Assembly: GCA_019114585.1 (NCBI GenBank)
Contig: DXFE01000083.1
Location: 1 to 28,749 of the forward strand
Length of the DNA stretch: 28,749 nt
Origin: Gemmiger_A avium
Lineage (GTDB): Bacteria > Bacillota > Clostridia > Oscillospirales > Ruminococcaceae
Reading direction: 5' to 3'
Shown here: positions 1 to 8,351 of the stretch, piece after piece
Layout: each line of letters opens with the position of its first letter
How positions within the stretch are numbered: the first letter of the stretch is position 1
Position numbers and translations under genes: made by a program
Notes under the pieces: generated by a model
What the model was told of the DNA's origin: nothing
Databases searched by the model: none
What the model saw: the letters and a program-made list of their open reading frames with translations, nothing else

Positions 1-558
1 CTGGCCGGTATGACGGCTTCGGAACTGTCCGCGGCCCTGGAAACCGGTATTCTGCAGTCCTCGGATGCCTATTCCGGCAAGATCGTTACCAGCTATACCT
101 GGCATTTTTACGGGGTCTGCACCCTGGAAGAAAGCGAAAAGTTTACGGTGGGCAGCAAGGTCAGCGTCAGCTTCCCCAACCGGAGCGATACCGTTCTGCC
201 TGCCAAGGTCCTGAGCCTGGAAGAGGAGGAGGGAACCGGCCTCGTCAAGGTCACGCTGGAGTGCGAGTATATGGGTGCGGATATCCTGGCCCTGGGCCAG
301 GAAACAGCGCGGATCGACTTTGCCAGCTATGAGGGAATCCGGGTTCCGGCCCAGGCGCTGCATATTGTGGATGGCCAGAAATGCGTGTATGTAAAATATG
401 GCAACCTGGCCCGCAAGCGGAACATTGTCGTGCTGTACGAAGATGAGAACTATCTGCTGGTTCCCGCAGACGGCAAGGTGGGCGGCGACAGTGAGGTCCG
501 GCTGTACGATGAGGTTATCGTATCCGGCATGGATCTGTACGACGGAAAAAAGCTGTGA
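1..558 (+). CDS. HlyD/RND-adaptor-like protein, 5' partial
   Basis: The reading frame is open from the first base, so the N-terminus lies outside the window; about 185 C-terminal residues are present. They are rich in beta-strand-like segments, and one segment (GIRVPAQAL followed by a short VDGQKCVYV stretch) resembles the beta-barrel and membrane-proximal part of HlyD/RND periplasmic adaptor proteins. No transmembrane segment or catalytic motif is visible in the retained part. It sits directly upstream of sepF, but a strong promoter after its stop codon suggests that it ends the preceding transcription unit. A transport role is not shown: in Gram-positive genomes HlyD-like proteins next to cell-division genes usually have unknown function. 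The adaptor-family assignment is moderate and any specific function is unknown. Confidence 0.6.
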   Translation: MAGMTASELSAALETGILQSSDAYSGKIVTSYTWHFYGVCTLEESEKFTVGSKVSVSFPNRSDTVLPAKVLSLEEEEGTGLVKVTLECEYMGADILALGQETARIDFASYEGIRVPAQALHIVDGQKCVYVKYGNLARKRNIVVLYEDENYLLVPADGKVGGDSEVRLYDEVIVSGMDLYDGKKL

Positions 559-575
559 CACAGCCTTGTGCGTAG

Positions 576-604
576 TTGACATCCGGCACAAAAAAAGCGA
601 TAAT
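576..604 (+). promoter_or_regulatory. Sigma-A promoter upstream of sepF
   Basis: A perfect -35 hexamer TTGACA (576-581) is separated by 17 bases from a near-consensus -10 GATAAT (599-604), inside an AT-rich patch that stands out from the GC-rich surroundings. It would start transcription near position 611 and drive sepF-ylmH-divIVA-ileS. Confidence 0.75.
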
Positions 605-668
605 AATAACATATTGTATTGTGGCCGCGGCTGCCTGATCTGCCCGGCTGCGCAAAGGAGATGGGACC

Positions 669-1112
669 ATGCTGGATAAGTTGAAAGATTTTCTTGGCAT
701 CGGCGAAGAAGACGCGGATGATTACTATGGGGAAGACGAAGTAGATTTTGTGAGCCCCCGGGCTGCAGCAGTGGAAGAGGAACCCAAGGCGGATTCCGGT
801 TCCAAGCGCAACAAGGTGGTCAATATCAACGCCACCACCCAGCTCAAGGTGGTGCTTGTCAAGCCGGAACGTTTTGAGGATGCCAGCACGGTGGCGGATC
901 ACCTGAACGCCAAGCGTACGGTGGTGCTGAACCTGGAATCCACCAATAAGGAAGTGTCCCGCCGCCTGGTGGACTTCCTGTCCGGTGTGGCGTATGCCAA
1001 CAACGGTCAGATCAAGCGGGTTGCCAACAGCACCTTTATCATCACCCCGTACAACGTGGACATCATGGGCGATCTGCTGGACGAACTGGAGAGCAATGGC
1101 GTATTCTTCTGA
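669..1112 (+). CDS. sepF: Cell division protein SepF
   Basis: 147 residues, the usual length for SepF, a membrane-linked protein that binds the C-terminal tail of FtsZ and helps align and anchor the Z-ring at mid-cell. The first residues (MLDKLKDFLGI) can form the amphipathic membrane-targeting helix. An acidic linker follows at about residues 14-45, and then the conserved SepF/DUF552 core (about 55-145), which includes the segments KRTVVLNL and RRLVDFLSG. The ATG has an AAAGGAG ribosome binding site eight bases upstream. It is the first gene of a division operon with ylmH and divIVA. The small membrane protein gene ylmG, often found between sepF and ylmH in Firmicutes, is absent. Confidence 0.95.
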   Translation: MLDKLKDFLGIGEEDADDYYGEDEVDFVSPRAAAVEEEPKADSGSKRNKVVNINATTQLKVVLVKPERFEDASTVADHLNAKRTVVLNLESTNKEVSRRLVDFLSGVAYANNGQIKRVANSTFIITPYNVDIMGDLLDELESNGVFF

Positions 1113-1896
1113 GCCTGCAACCCGCGGCTTTATCCCGCCGCGGGACGATCATGAGCGGCTTGTGATGCGCCGCGCGGAAGAATTGGCCCGTGCCGCTGAA
1201 AGCAGCGGCCGGGTTCGCTGGACATCTTTCCTGAGCGACCGGGAACAGGACCTGTGTGTCGCCGCCATGAACCGTGCCGGCTGTGCCTGTTACGGTTTTG
1301 AGGGAGGATTTGAACAAGCGGAACGGAAGTTGCTGTGCATAAGGCCGGCGGGCGCCTATGGCGAACCGCCGCTTTGTTGCGTCCGGGTGGAATTCGGCCA
1401 GCCGGGCCCCGGGCACCGGGACCTGCTGGGCTCCATTCTGGGCCTGGGCATCAAGCGGGAGAGCATAGGGGATATCCTGATAGATGCGGCACCGGCCCAG
1501 CAGGCGTATGTGTGCGCGCTGGAACCGGCTGCCCGGCTGATCTGTCAGGAGCTGACTTCGGCAGGCCGGGTATCCGCCCGGGCCGAGATGGCGCAGCTTG
1601 CGGATATTCCTCAGGAGCTGTGCGCGCCCCAGCGGGAGAGCCGCACCGTCACGGTGGCGTCCCTGCGGGCCGACAGTGTGCTGGCCGCCATGCTGCATAT
1701 TTCCCGCGGACAGGCCTGCGACCTGATCCGGGCCGGGCGGCTGGAGATCAACCATATCCCGGTTTCAGCTGCCCATACCGATGTATATGAAGGCGACGTG
1801 TTCACCGTGCGGGGGATGGGGCGCTTTTGTGTGCAGCAGCTGGGCGGAAAAAGCCGCAAAGACCGTTTGTTTCTTACATTTTTTCAGTATGGCTGA
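1096..1896 (+). CDS. ylmH: YlmH family S4-domain RNA-binding protein
   Basis: 266 residues from the ATG at 1096, which overlaps the end of sepF by 17 bases and has GGAGAG just upstream; longer in-frame starts lie inside sepF and encode unrelated sequence. The N-terminal two-thirds matches the YlmH pattern (a segment ending in TSFLSDREQDL, then a region with YGFEGGFEQAERK). The C-terminal 75 residues form an S4 RNA-binding domain (about 190-255), with the typical RVSRGQA-like helix and an EINHIPV...EGDVFTVRG strand pair. YlmH homologues bind ribosomal or transfer RNA and have been linked to rescue of stalled large subunits; the gene is a standard member of the sepF-divIVA cluster. A division role is suggested only by neighbourhood. 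Confidence 0.9.
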   Translation: MAYSSEPATRGFIPPRDDHERLVMRRAEELARAAESSGRVRWTSFLSDREQDLCVAAMNRAGCACYGFEGGFEQAERKLLCIRPAGAYGEPPLCCVRVEFGQPGPGHRDLLGSILGLGIKRESIGDILIDAAPAQQAYVCALEPAARLICQELTSAGRVSARAEMAQLADIPQELCAPQRESRTVTVASLRADSVLAAMLHISRGQACDLIRAGRLEINHIPVSAAHTDVYEGDVFTVRGMGRFCVQQLGGKSRKDRLFLTFFQYG

Positions 1897-1935
1897 GCCA
1901 TGCGCAACATTCTTACACGACCGGAGGGGTAGATC

Positions 1936-2682
1936 ATGATTTCATCTCAGGAGATCCGCACCGTCACCTTTGAAAAGTCCATGCGCGGGTACCGGGCAGA
2001 GGATGTGGACTCGTTCCTGCAGCAGGTGGCTGATACGATCGACGAGCTTACCAAGGAAAAGGAAGAATCCCGCAAAAAGCTGTATATTCTGGCGCAGAAG
2101 ATTGAAGAGTACCGCAAGGACGAGGACAATCTGAAGACGGCGCTTCTCAACGCCCAGCGTATGGGTGAAAACGTGATCCACGAGGCCAAGCAGAAAGCGG
2201 AGGAGATCATCCGCAAGGCCCGTATCGGCGCGGAGGACATCACCCGCCAGGCTCATGAGCAGGTGCAGGACGAGACGCTGGAGTACCAGCGCATCAGCGC
2301 CGAGGTGGCAGCGTTCAAGACCAATGTGCTGAACCTGTACCGGCAGCATATTGAGTCCCTCAGTACGCTGCCGGGCCATGAGGATGAAGTCCCGGCCGAG
2401 AAGGAAGAAGAGCCGGTGCAGAGCCCGGAAGAGCCGGCTGTGCCCGCAGCGCAGGAACCGGCTGCCGCGGAGATGGACGAGCCTGCCCAGCCGGCGCAGC
2501 AGGAAACTTCCCCCTGGACAGCGGTTTCCGGCGTTTCGGAAACCCAGGACGAGGAAGAGGACTTTGGCGCCGAGATCGACTTCACCAATTTGATGGATGC
2601 CCCCGCCGCTCCGGAAGAGGAACCGGCCGAGGAGGAGCCGTCGGTATTTGACGGGTTCCAGGGCATTAAATTCAGCGACTGA
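1936..2682 (+). CDS. divIVA: DivIVA cell-pole/septum curvature-sensing protein
   Basis: 248 residues. The N-terminal DivIVA domain is clear: ISSQEIRTVTFEKSMRGY followed by RAEDVDSFLQQV (about residues 2-30), the part that contacts negatively curved membrane. A charged heptad-rich coiled coil spans roughly residues 32-135 and should drive oligomerisation. The last 100 residues are a low-complexity tail rich in Pro, Glu and Ala, ending in a short conserved-looking FDGFQGIKFSD segment that may be a partner-binding peptide. The start is preceded by CGGAGGGG. It lies 39 bases after ylmH and 37 bases before ileS, as in Bacillus. In rods and ovococci DivIVA recruits division-site or polar growth factors; which of these applies here is not visible. 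Confidence 0.93.
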   Translation: MISSQEIRTVTFEKSMRGYRAEDVDSFLQQVADTIDELTKEKEESRKKLYILAQKIEEYRKDEDNLKTALLNAQRMGENVIHEAKQKAEEIIRKARIGAEDITRQAHEQVQDETLEYQRISAEVAAFKTNVLNLYRQHIESLSTLPGHEDEVPAEKEEEPVQSPEEPAVPAAQEPAAAEMDEPAQPAQQETSPWTAVSGVSETQDEEEDFGAEIDFTNLMDAPAAPEEEPAEEEPSVFDGFQGIKFSD

Positions 2683-2719
2683 CCGCACACAAAAAACGCA
2701 GCGAGGAGAGTATAGACCA

Positions 2720-5509
2720 GTGGCACAGGATTACAACAAGACCATCAATCTTCCCAGCACCAAATTTGATATGCGGGCTGGCCTGCCCAAAAAGGAGCCG
2801 GAGATGCTCCGCGACTGGCAGGAGAACCATCTGTATGAAGAACTCATGAAGCACAACGAGGGCAAGCCCAAGTATGTGCTGCATGACGGCCCTCCGTATG
2901 CCAACGGCAACATCCATATGGGCACGGCGCTGAATAAGATCATCAAGGACATTATTGTCCGCTACAAGAACATGACCGGTTTCCAGGCTCCCTATGTGCC
3001 CGGCTATGATACCCATGGCCTGCCCATCGAGCTGAAAGCCATGAAGCAGCTGGTGGGCAAGGGCGAGATCTCCAAGCTGGAGCTGCGCAAGGTCTGCCAC
3101 GAGTTCGCCACCGAGCATATCGACATCATGGGCGAGCAGTTCCAGCGCCTGGGCGTGATCGGTGATTTCAAGGATCCCTACCTGACCCTGAAGCCGGAAT
3201 TTGAGGCTCGTCAGATCGAGATCTTCGGCGAGATGGCCAAGAAGGGCTATATCTACAAGGGTCTGAAGGCTGTGTACTGGTGCCCGGAGGACCGCACCGC
3301 CCTGGCCGAGGCGGAGATCGAGTACGGTGAGGACGAGTGCGATTCCATCTACGTCCGCTTCAACGTCACCGACGACCCGAACGGCATCCTGGCCAAGCGT
3401 GGCATCCCCATGGAGAAGGCCTGGTTCGTGATCTGGACCACCACCACCTGGACCCTGCCCGCCAACGTGGCCATCTGCCTGAACCCCGACTATGACTATG
3501 TGTTCGTCAAGGTAGGCGAGGACTACCTGGTCATGGCCGAGACCCTGGTGGAGAGCACCATGCAGGCCTGCAAGATCGACAGCTATGAGATCGTGGGCGA
3601 GCCTGTGCGCGGCAGCGAGTTGGAACTGATGCAGGTTCAGCATCCTTTCCTGGACCGCAAGAGCCTGGTGATCAACGGCGACCATGTCACGCTGGAAAGC
3701 GGTACCGGCTGTGTTCACACGGCTCCTGGCCATGGTGTGGAAGACTTTGAAGTCTGCACCCGCAACTATCCCCAGATCCCCGTGGTGGTGCCGGTGGACG
3801 ACGGCGGCTACCTGACCGCCGAGGCCGGCCCCTTCAGCGGCCTGAAGGTCTGGGATGCCAATAAGGTGATCCTGAAGCATATCCAGGAGAGCGGCCATCT
3901 GCTGGGCGTTCAGCACATGAGCCACCAGTATCCCCATTGCTGGCGCTGCCACAGCCCCATCATCTTCCGTGCCACCAAGCAGTGGTTCTGCTCCATTGAC
4001 GCCTTCAAAGAGGACGTCTACAAGGCCATCGACCAGGTGCAGTGGTTCCCCGGCTGGGGCCATGACCGCATGACCGGCATGGTGCGTGACCGCAGCGACT
4101 GGTGCATCAGCCGTCAGCGTACCTGGGGCGTGCCGATCCCGGCTTTCTACTGCAAGAAGTGCGGCAAGTACCACATCACCGACGAGACCATCAAGGCGGT
4201 CAGCGACCTGTTCCGCAAGGAGGGCAGCGACGCCTGGTACAAGTACGAGGCTTCTGAGATCCTGCCGGCCGGCTACACCTGCGAATGCGGCGGTACCGAG
4301 TTCGAGAAGGACAAGGATATCATGGACGTCTGGTTCGACTCCGGTTCCACCCACGTGGCGGTTCTGGAGGAGCGTCCGGAACTGCACTGGCCCGCTGACC
4401 TGTATATGGAGGGCGGCGACCAGTTCCGCGGCTGGTTCCAGTCCAGCCTGCTCACCAGCGTCGCAACCCGCGGCGTTGCTCCCTACAAGAACGTCCTGTG
4501 CCACGGCTGGGTAGTGGACGGCGAAGGCAAGCAGATGCACAAGTCTGCCGGCAACGGCGTGGAACCCAGCGAGATCATCAAGGACTACGGTGCCGATATC
4601 GTGCGTCTGTGGGTCGCCTCCAGCGACTACACCGTGGACGTGCGCATCAGCAAGGAGATTGTCAAGCAGCTCAGCGAGGCGTACCGCAAGATCCGCAATA
4701 CCGCCCGCTTTATCCTGGGCAACCTGAACGGCTTTGATCCCCGCACCGATCTGGTGGCGGACGATCAGCTTACCGAGCTGGACCGCTGGGCGCTGGATCG
4801 TCTGGATCAGCTGAACGCGGTGGCCCGTGACGGGTACGACAGCTTTGACTTCCACAAGGTGTACCATGCGGTGTACAACTTCTGCGTGGTGGATATGTCC
4901 AACTTCTATCTGGATGTGGTCAAGGATCGCCTCTATATCAGCAAGGTGGACGCTCCGGCCCGCCGTGCGGCGCAGACCGCCATGTTCCGTATCCTGGTGG
5001 ATCTGACCAAGATCATCGCCCCCATCCTGACCTTTACCAGCCAGGAGATCTGGAGCTTTGTTCCGGACTTTGAGGGCAAGCAGAAGTACGTGGTGTTTGA
5101 GGATATGCCCAAGCCCGGCGTCTACGCCCAGAGCGCGGAATTCCGTGCCAAGTGGGACCGCCTGATCGCCCTGCGTGACGACGTGAAGAAGGTCCTGGAG
5201 CAGGCCCGTGCCGACAAGGTGATCGGCGCATCCCTGGAGGCCAGCGTGACCCTGCACTGCACCGGTGAACTGGCGGAGTTTGTGCGCAGCGTTCCCCAGA
5301 ATGAGTTGGAAGACCTGCTGATTGTCTCCCAGGTGAAGATCTGCGAGGACGATGCCGGCACCAAGGGCGAGGTGGAAGGCCTGGGCGTAAGCGTGGAGCG
5401 CGTTCAGAGCCACAAGTGCGAGCGCTGCTGGAAATACACCAGCGACGTGGGCAGCCATCCGGAGCATCCTACCCTGTGCGCCCGTTGCGCCAGCGTTCTG
5501 GAAGACTGA
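2720..5509 (+). CDS. ileS: Isoleucine--tRNA ligase
   Basis: 929 residues from a GTG start at 2720 (VAQDYNKTINLP), chosen because GAGGAGAG lies about 11 bases upstream and the protein then has the usual bacterial length; an open extension upstream overlaps divIVA and is not conserved-looking. It charges tRNA-Ile in the cytoplasm. The class I signature HIGH appears as HMGT (66-69), and the KMSKS loop as QMHKS (605-609), which keeps the catalytic lysine K608. The editing insertion lies between them (for example the TTTTWTLPA and GTGCVHTAPGHG segments). The C-terminus has the zinc-binding CERC...CARC pairs of the bacterial type 1 enzyme. Codon choice is strongly biased (CTG, AAG, GAG, CGC/CGT), as expected for high expression. 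No T-box fits in the 37-base gap from divIVA. Confidence 0.98.
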   Translation: MAQDYNKTINLPSTKFDMRAGLPKKEPEMLRDWQENHLYEELMKHNEGKPKYVLHDGPPYANGNIHMGTALNKIIKDIIVRYKNMTGFQAPYVPGYDTHGLPIELKAMKQLVGKGEISKLELRKVCHEFATEHIDIMGEQFQRLGVIGDFKDPYLTLKPEFEARQIEIFGEMAKKGYIYKGLKAVYWCPEDRTALAEAEIEYGEDECDSIYVRFNVTDDPNGILAKRGIPMEKAWFVIWTTTTWTLPANVAICLNPDYDYVFVKVGEDYLVMAETLVESTMQACKIDSYEIVGEPVRGSELELMQVQHPFLDRKSLVINGDHVTLESGTGCVHTAPGHGVEDFEVCTRNYPQIPVVVPVDDGGYLTAEAGPFSGLKVWDANKVILKHIQESGHLLGVQHMSHQYPHCWRCHSPIIFRATKQWFCSIDAFKEDVYKAIDQVQWFPGWGHDRMTGMVRDRSDWCISRQRTWGVPIPAFYCKKCGKYHITDETIKAVSDLFRKEGSDAWYKYEASEILPAGYTCECGGTEFEKDKDIMDVWFDSGSTHVAVLEERPELHWPADLYMEGGDQFRGWFQSSLLTSVATRGVAPYKNVLCHGWVVDGEGKQMHKSAGNGVEPSEIIKDYGADIVRLWVASSDYTVDVRISKEIVKQLSEAYRKIRNTARFILGNLNGFDPRTDLVADDQLTELDRWALDRLDQLNAVARDGYDSFDFHKVYHAVYNFCVVDMSNFYLDVVKDRLYISKVDAPARRAAQTAMFRILVDLTKIIAPILTFTSQEIWSFVPDFEGKQKYVVFEDMPKPGVYAQSAEFRAKWDRLIALRDDVKKVLEQARADKVIGASLEASVTLHCTGELAEFVRSVPQNELEDLLIVSQVKICEDDAGTKGEVEGLGVSVERVQSHKCERCWKYTSDVGSHPEHPTLCARCASVLED

Positions 5510-5528
5510 TTTGAATTTGTAACAACAC

Positions 5529-5563
5529 AAAACAGCGGCGCTTGCCCAAAGCGCCGCTGTTTT
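5529..5563 (+). terminator. Rho-independent terminator after ileS
   Basis: A perfect 15-bp stem (5529-5543 with 5549-5563) encloses a five-base loop. The stem begins with AAAA and ends with TTTT, so it can act in both directions. It closes the sepF-ileS unit, while lspA starts only 23 bases later, so some readthrough into lspA is possible. Confidence 0.85.
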
Positions 5564-5586
5564 GGCAATGAGGGAGTATTCTGTTT

Positions 5587-6162
5587 ATGACCGTGATCGT
5601 TGTTTCCTGTGTATTGGCCGTTTTGTTCCTGCTTGCCTCCTGGCTTGTGCACGGGACGCGCGGATTCCGCCTTACGCTTGGAATGTTTGCCGTTGCCGCG
5701 GTACTGGTTGCCGTGGATCAGCTGACCAAACTGTGGGCGGTTCAGGTGCTGCAGTATGTGGACAGCATTCCGTTTATTCCCGGCGTTCTGGAATTCCGCT
5801 TTACCCTGAATGACGGGGCGGCTTTCAGCATGCTGGGCGGAAAACAAACCTTCCTGATTCTGTTTACCAGCCTGGCGCTGCTGGTTCTGACCGCCTATCT
5901 GGTATTCCGGATGCCGGCCAGCCGTTTGGAGTACGCCGCCTGGACCCTGGTCCTGGCAGGCGGCATCGGCAACCTGATCGACCGGGTGTCCAACGGCGCC
6001 GTGGTGGATTTCTGGAACGTGCTGTTCATGAACTTTGCGATCTTCAATTTTGCGGATGTGCTGGTAACAGTCGGGGTGTGCCTGCTGATCCTCTACCTGA
6101 TTCAGGTGGAACTGCGGGAGCACCGCCGCAAAGCGGATGGAGACGGGTATGCAGCAGCTTGA
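5587..6162 (+). CDS. lspA: Lipoprotein signal peptidase (signal peptidase II)
   Basis: 191 residues. LspA is the membrane aspartyl protease that removes the signal peptide from diacylated prolipoproteins just before the lipid-modified cysteine. The family motifs are present: VDQLTK (43-48), NDGAAFSM (75-82), GNLIDRV (128-134) with catalytic D132, and FNFADV (153-158) with catalytic D157. The four normal membrane helices start around residue 33, but the ATG at 5587, supported by AGGGAG ten bases upstream, adds a further hydrophobic helix (about 2-21). The shorter start at M33 would give the usual family length. Its end overlaps the following pseudouridine synthase, matching the lspA-rluD order known from Bacillus (lspA-ylyB). 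Confidence 0.95.
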   Translation: MTVIVVSCVLAVLFLLASWLVHGTRGFRLTLGMFAVAAVLVAVDQLTKLWAVQVLQYVDSIPFIPGVLEFRFTLNDGAAFSMLGGKQTFLILFTSLALLVLTAYLVFRMPASRLEYAAWTLVLAGGIGNLIDRVSNGAVVDFWNVLFMNFAIFNFADVLVTVGVCLLILYLIQVELREHRRKADGDGYAAA

Positions 6163-7078
6163 ATTTGTAGTGCCGCAGGAAGCTTGTGACCAGCGGCTGG
6201 ACAGCTACCTGGCCGCTCAGGAGGAAACAGGCCTTTCCCGCAGTGCCTTGCAGCAGCTTGTCAAGGACGGCAAGGTGCTGTGCAACGGAAAGCCGGCGAC
6301 CAAAAACGCCCGGCTGCGCCCGGGGCAGATCCTCACTTTGGAGATCCCGGACCCGCAGCCGGTGGAAGCCGTTGCCCAGAATATTCCGCTGGACATTGTG
6401 TACGAAGACGCGGATCTTTTGGTGGTCAACAAGCCCAAGGGCATGGTGGTGCATCCGGCCCCCGGCAATCCGGACGGAACCCTGGTGAATGCGCTGTTGT
6501 ACCACTGCCGGGGAAGCCTGTCCGGCATTGGGGGCGAACTGCGCCCCGGTATTGTGCACCGGATCGACAAGGACACCAGCGGCCTGCTGGTGGTGGCCAA
6601 AAACGACGCGGCGCACCAGGGCCTGGCCGCCCAGATGGCCGTACACAGCATCGAACGGGCCTACCATGCGGTGGCCTACGGCGGTTTTCGCCAGGATGAG
6701 GGCTTTGTGGAAGCCCCGATCGGCCGCCACAAAACCGACCGGAAGAAAATGGCGATTGTACCGGACGGCCGCTATGCCTATACGGCTTACCGGGTGGTGG
6801 ACCGGTACCAGGGATTCACCCACCTGGAGTGCCGCCTGCGCACCGGCCGTACCCATCAGATCCGGGTGCATATGGCCAGCATCGGGCATCCTCTGGCGGG
6901 CGATCCGGTATACGGCCCCAAAGCGGTGATTACACGGCTGCAGGGGCAGTGCCTGCACGCAAAGGTGCTGGGATTTACCCATCCGATCACAGGGGAAACC
7001 ATGCGGTTTGAAGTGCCGCTGCCGCCCTGGTTTACGGAATTTCTGCATTCGCTGGGAAGGAATACAAACGATGATTGA
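6149..7078 (+). CDS. RluA/RluD-family rRNA pseudouridine synthase
   Basis: 309 residues from the ATG at 6149, placed six bases after GGAG; an ATG at 6137 in the same frame lacks a good site. The enzyme isomerises specific uridines of 23S rRNA to pseudouridine. An N-terminal S4 RNA-binding domain (about 14-70) is followed by the RluA catalytic domain. The signature HRIDKDTSG is intact, with catalytic aspartate D140; the NKPKGMVVHP strand (94-103) and the RTGRTHQIRVH motif near residue 230 complete the active site. It overlaps lspA by 14 bases and the next gene by 8, so the three are translationally coupled. The best Bacillus counterpart is YlyB; the exact target uridines cannot be read from the sequence. 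Confidence 0.92.
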   Translation: MQQLEFVVPQEACDQRLDSYLAAQEETGLSRSALQQLVKDGKVLCNGKPATKNARLRPGQILTLEIPDPQPVEAVAQNIPLDIVYEDADLLVVNKPKGMVVHPAPGNPDGTLVNALLYHCRGSLSGIGGELRPGIVHRIDKDTSGLLVVAKNDAAHQGLAAQMAVHSIERAYHAVAYGGFRQDEGFVEAPIGRHKTDRKKMAIVPDGRYAYTAYRVVDRYQGFTHLECRLRTGRTHQIRVHMASIGHPLAGDPVYGPKAVITRLQGQCLHAKVLGFTHPITGETMRFEVPLPPWFTEFLHSLGRNTNDD

Positions 7079-7892
7079 ACGCTTGGCAGATATCCTGGTA
7101 GTCAGCGATATGGACAATACACTGCTCACAGCAAAAAGCGGTATTCCGGCCTGTAACCGGGCAGCGATTGATCTGTTCTGCTCTCTGGGGGGACGCTTTA
7201 CGGTGGCCACGGGCCGGCCGCCGGAATCGGTGCGGGCGGCAATGGGCGCCCAGAAGCTGTCGGCGCCGGCGGTGTGCTGCGGCGGAGCTATCCTCTATGA
7301 TTTTGAGCAGGAGCAGGCCGTGTACCGGCGCACCATGGAAACAGCCGGTGCGCGGCAGGCCATCCTGGATGTGATGGAGCATTTTCCCACCGTCGGCGTG
7401 GAGGTGCAGACCGGAAACGGCGAAATCCGCCTTCTGCGGGCCAACCGGTATACCCAGGCGCACCTGGCGGATGAGAAGCTGGGCTGCATCCTGCAGCCGC
7501 TGGACACACTGCCGGAAGACTGGCTCAAGGTGGTGTTTGCGGGGGAAAGCGCGCTGCTGGAGCAGATTGAAGCGTTTGCCGCGCAGAACAGCTATCCCGG
7601 CGTGTACTTTCTGCGCACCAATACCATCTATTATGAGATCATGCCGCAGGGGGTAAGCAAGGCATCCGGCCTGGAACGTCTGTGCGCCCGGCTGGCCCTG
7701 CCGATGGAAAACGTGATTTTTATCGGCGATTATTACAACGATCTTGACCTGATGCGGCTGGCCGGGCATTCGGTAGCGGTGGCAAATGCGCCGCGGGATG
7801 TACAGGCGCAGGCAGACGAAGTTACCATGAGCCGCTGTGCGGACGGCGGCGTAGGGGAGTATCTGTATAAACTCGTCAAGCGTTATGTATAG
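7071..7892 (+). CDS. Cof-type HAD-superfamily hydrolase
   Basis: 273 residues from the ATG at 7071, after GGGAAGGA. HAD motif I is DMDNT (D13 nucleophile, D15 acid/base), motif II is in the VATGR segment, motif III is the lysine in GVSKASGLERL, and motif IV is GDYYND (D220, D224). The large C2-type cap between motifs II and III is that of the Cof/YkrA sugar-phosphate or nucleotide phosphatases. The substrate cannot be predicted: members of this subfamily act on phosphosugars, pyridoxal phosphate or flavin-related phosphates with broad specificity. It overlaps the pseudouridine synthase by eight bases and ends that run; no hairpin terminator follows, only a short AT-rich repeat before the next promoter. 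Confidence 0.88.
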   Translation: MIERLADILVVSDMDNTLLTAKSGIPACNRAAIDLFCSLGGRFTVATGRPPESVRAAMGAQKLSAPAVCCGGAILYDFEQEQAVYRRTMETAGARQAILDVMEHFPTVGVEVQTGNGEIRLLRANRYTQAHLADEKLGCILQPLDTLPEDWLKVVFAGESALLEQIEAFAAQNSYPGVYFLRTNTIYYEIMPQGVSKASGLERLCARLALPMENVIFIGDYYNDLDLMRLAGHSVAVANAPRDVQAQADEVTMSRCADGGVGEYLYKLVKRYV

Positions 7893-7939
7893 AAATTGTC
7901 AAATGCAGCAAAAGTCCCTTTTCCTTTTGTGGTAAGGTG

Positions 7940-7948
7940 TGGTAAAAT
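7940..7948 (+). promoter_or_regulatory. Extended -10 promoter candidate for comEA-like/ppk operon
   Basis: TGGTAAAAT (TG at 7940-7941, hexamer TAAAAT at 7943-7948) matches an extended -10 element. The -35 region (about 7920-7925) is poor, as is common for extended -10 promoters. It sits between the HAD gene stop and the ribosome binding site AAAGAGG at 7955-7961. Confidence 0.45.
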
Positions 7949-7970
7949 CAGCATAAAGAGGCGATGCGCA

Positions 7971-8351
7971 ATGATGCGTCCGGATAAAGTCAGTGCCCGG
8001 CGGGATGCGGTCCGTCTGTTGCTGGCTACCCTGCTGGCTCTGCTGCTGACAGTGGGGGCGGCAGCGGCTGTCTTTCCGCCGCTTTGGTCAACGGATGGAA
8101 ACCTTTCCGGCACACCTCCGGAACTGAATGATTCCATCCGGATCGATGTGAATCAGGCGGGGGTGCGGGAATTGTGCTGCCTGCCGGGGATTGGTCCTGC
8201 TTTGGCCAGAGAGATCATTTCCTACCGGGAGCAGCATGGTCCCTATCATTTCCTGCCGGAAATGTGGAACATTGAGGGCATTGATGCGCACACGATTCTC
8301 AGCTGGGGGAGCATGGCATATATTTCGGAACAGTATGCGGAGGGATTTTGA
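7971..8351 (+). CDS. ComEA-like helix-hairpin-helix membrane protein
   Basis: 126 residues from the first of two adjacent ATGs at 7971, with AAAGAGG nine bases upstream. One hydrophobic helix (about 14-37) anchors it, with the C-terminal part predicted outside the cytoplasm. That part carries a ComEA-type helix-hairpin-helix DNA-binding unit: IDVNQAGVRELCCLPGIG (58-75), continuing ALAREIISYREQHGPY. In Bacillus ComEA is the membrane receptor for transforming DNA; here the SLBB domain that usually precedes the HhH unit in Firmicutes ComEA is missing and no other competence gene is nearby, so the role may differ. Its stop codon shares one base with the start of ppk, implying coupled translation. 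Confidence 0.78.
   Translation: MMRPDKVSARRDAVRLLLATLLALLLTVGAAAAVFPPLWSTDGNLSGTPPELNDSIRIDVNQAGVRELCCLPGIGPALAREIISYREQHGPYHFLPEMWNIEGIDAHTILSWGSMAYISEQYAEGF

Noticed and set aside
2672..5530. A 952-residue minus-strand open frame opposite ileS
   Set aside because: It mirrors ileS codon bias (few codons that give stops in antisense), shows no family motif and is rich in Leu, Ala, His, Gly and Val runs typical of shadow frames.
7909..7929. CAAAAG/CTTTTG hairpin after the HAD gene as a terminator
   Set aside because: Only six mostly A-T pairs with no following T run; too weak to call.
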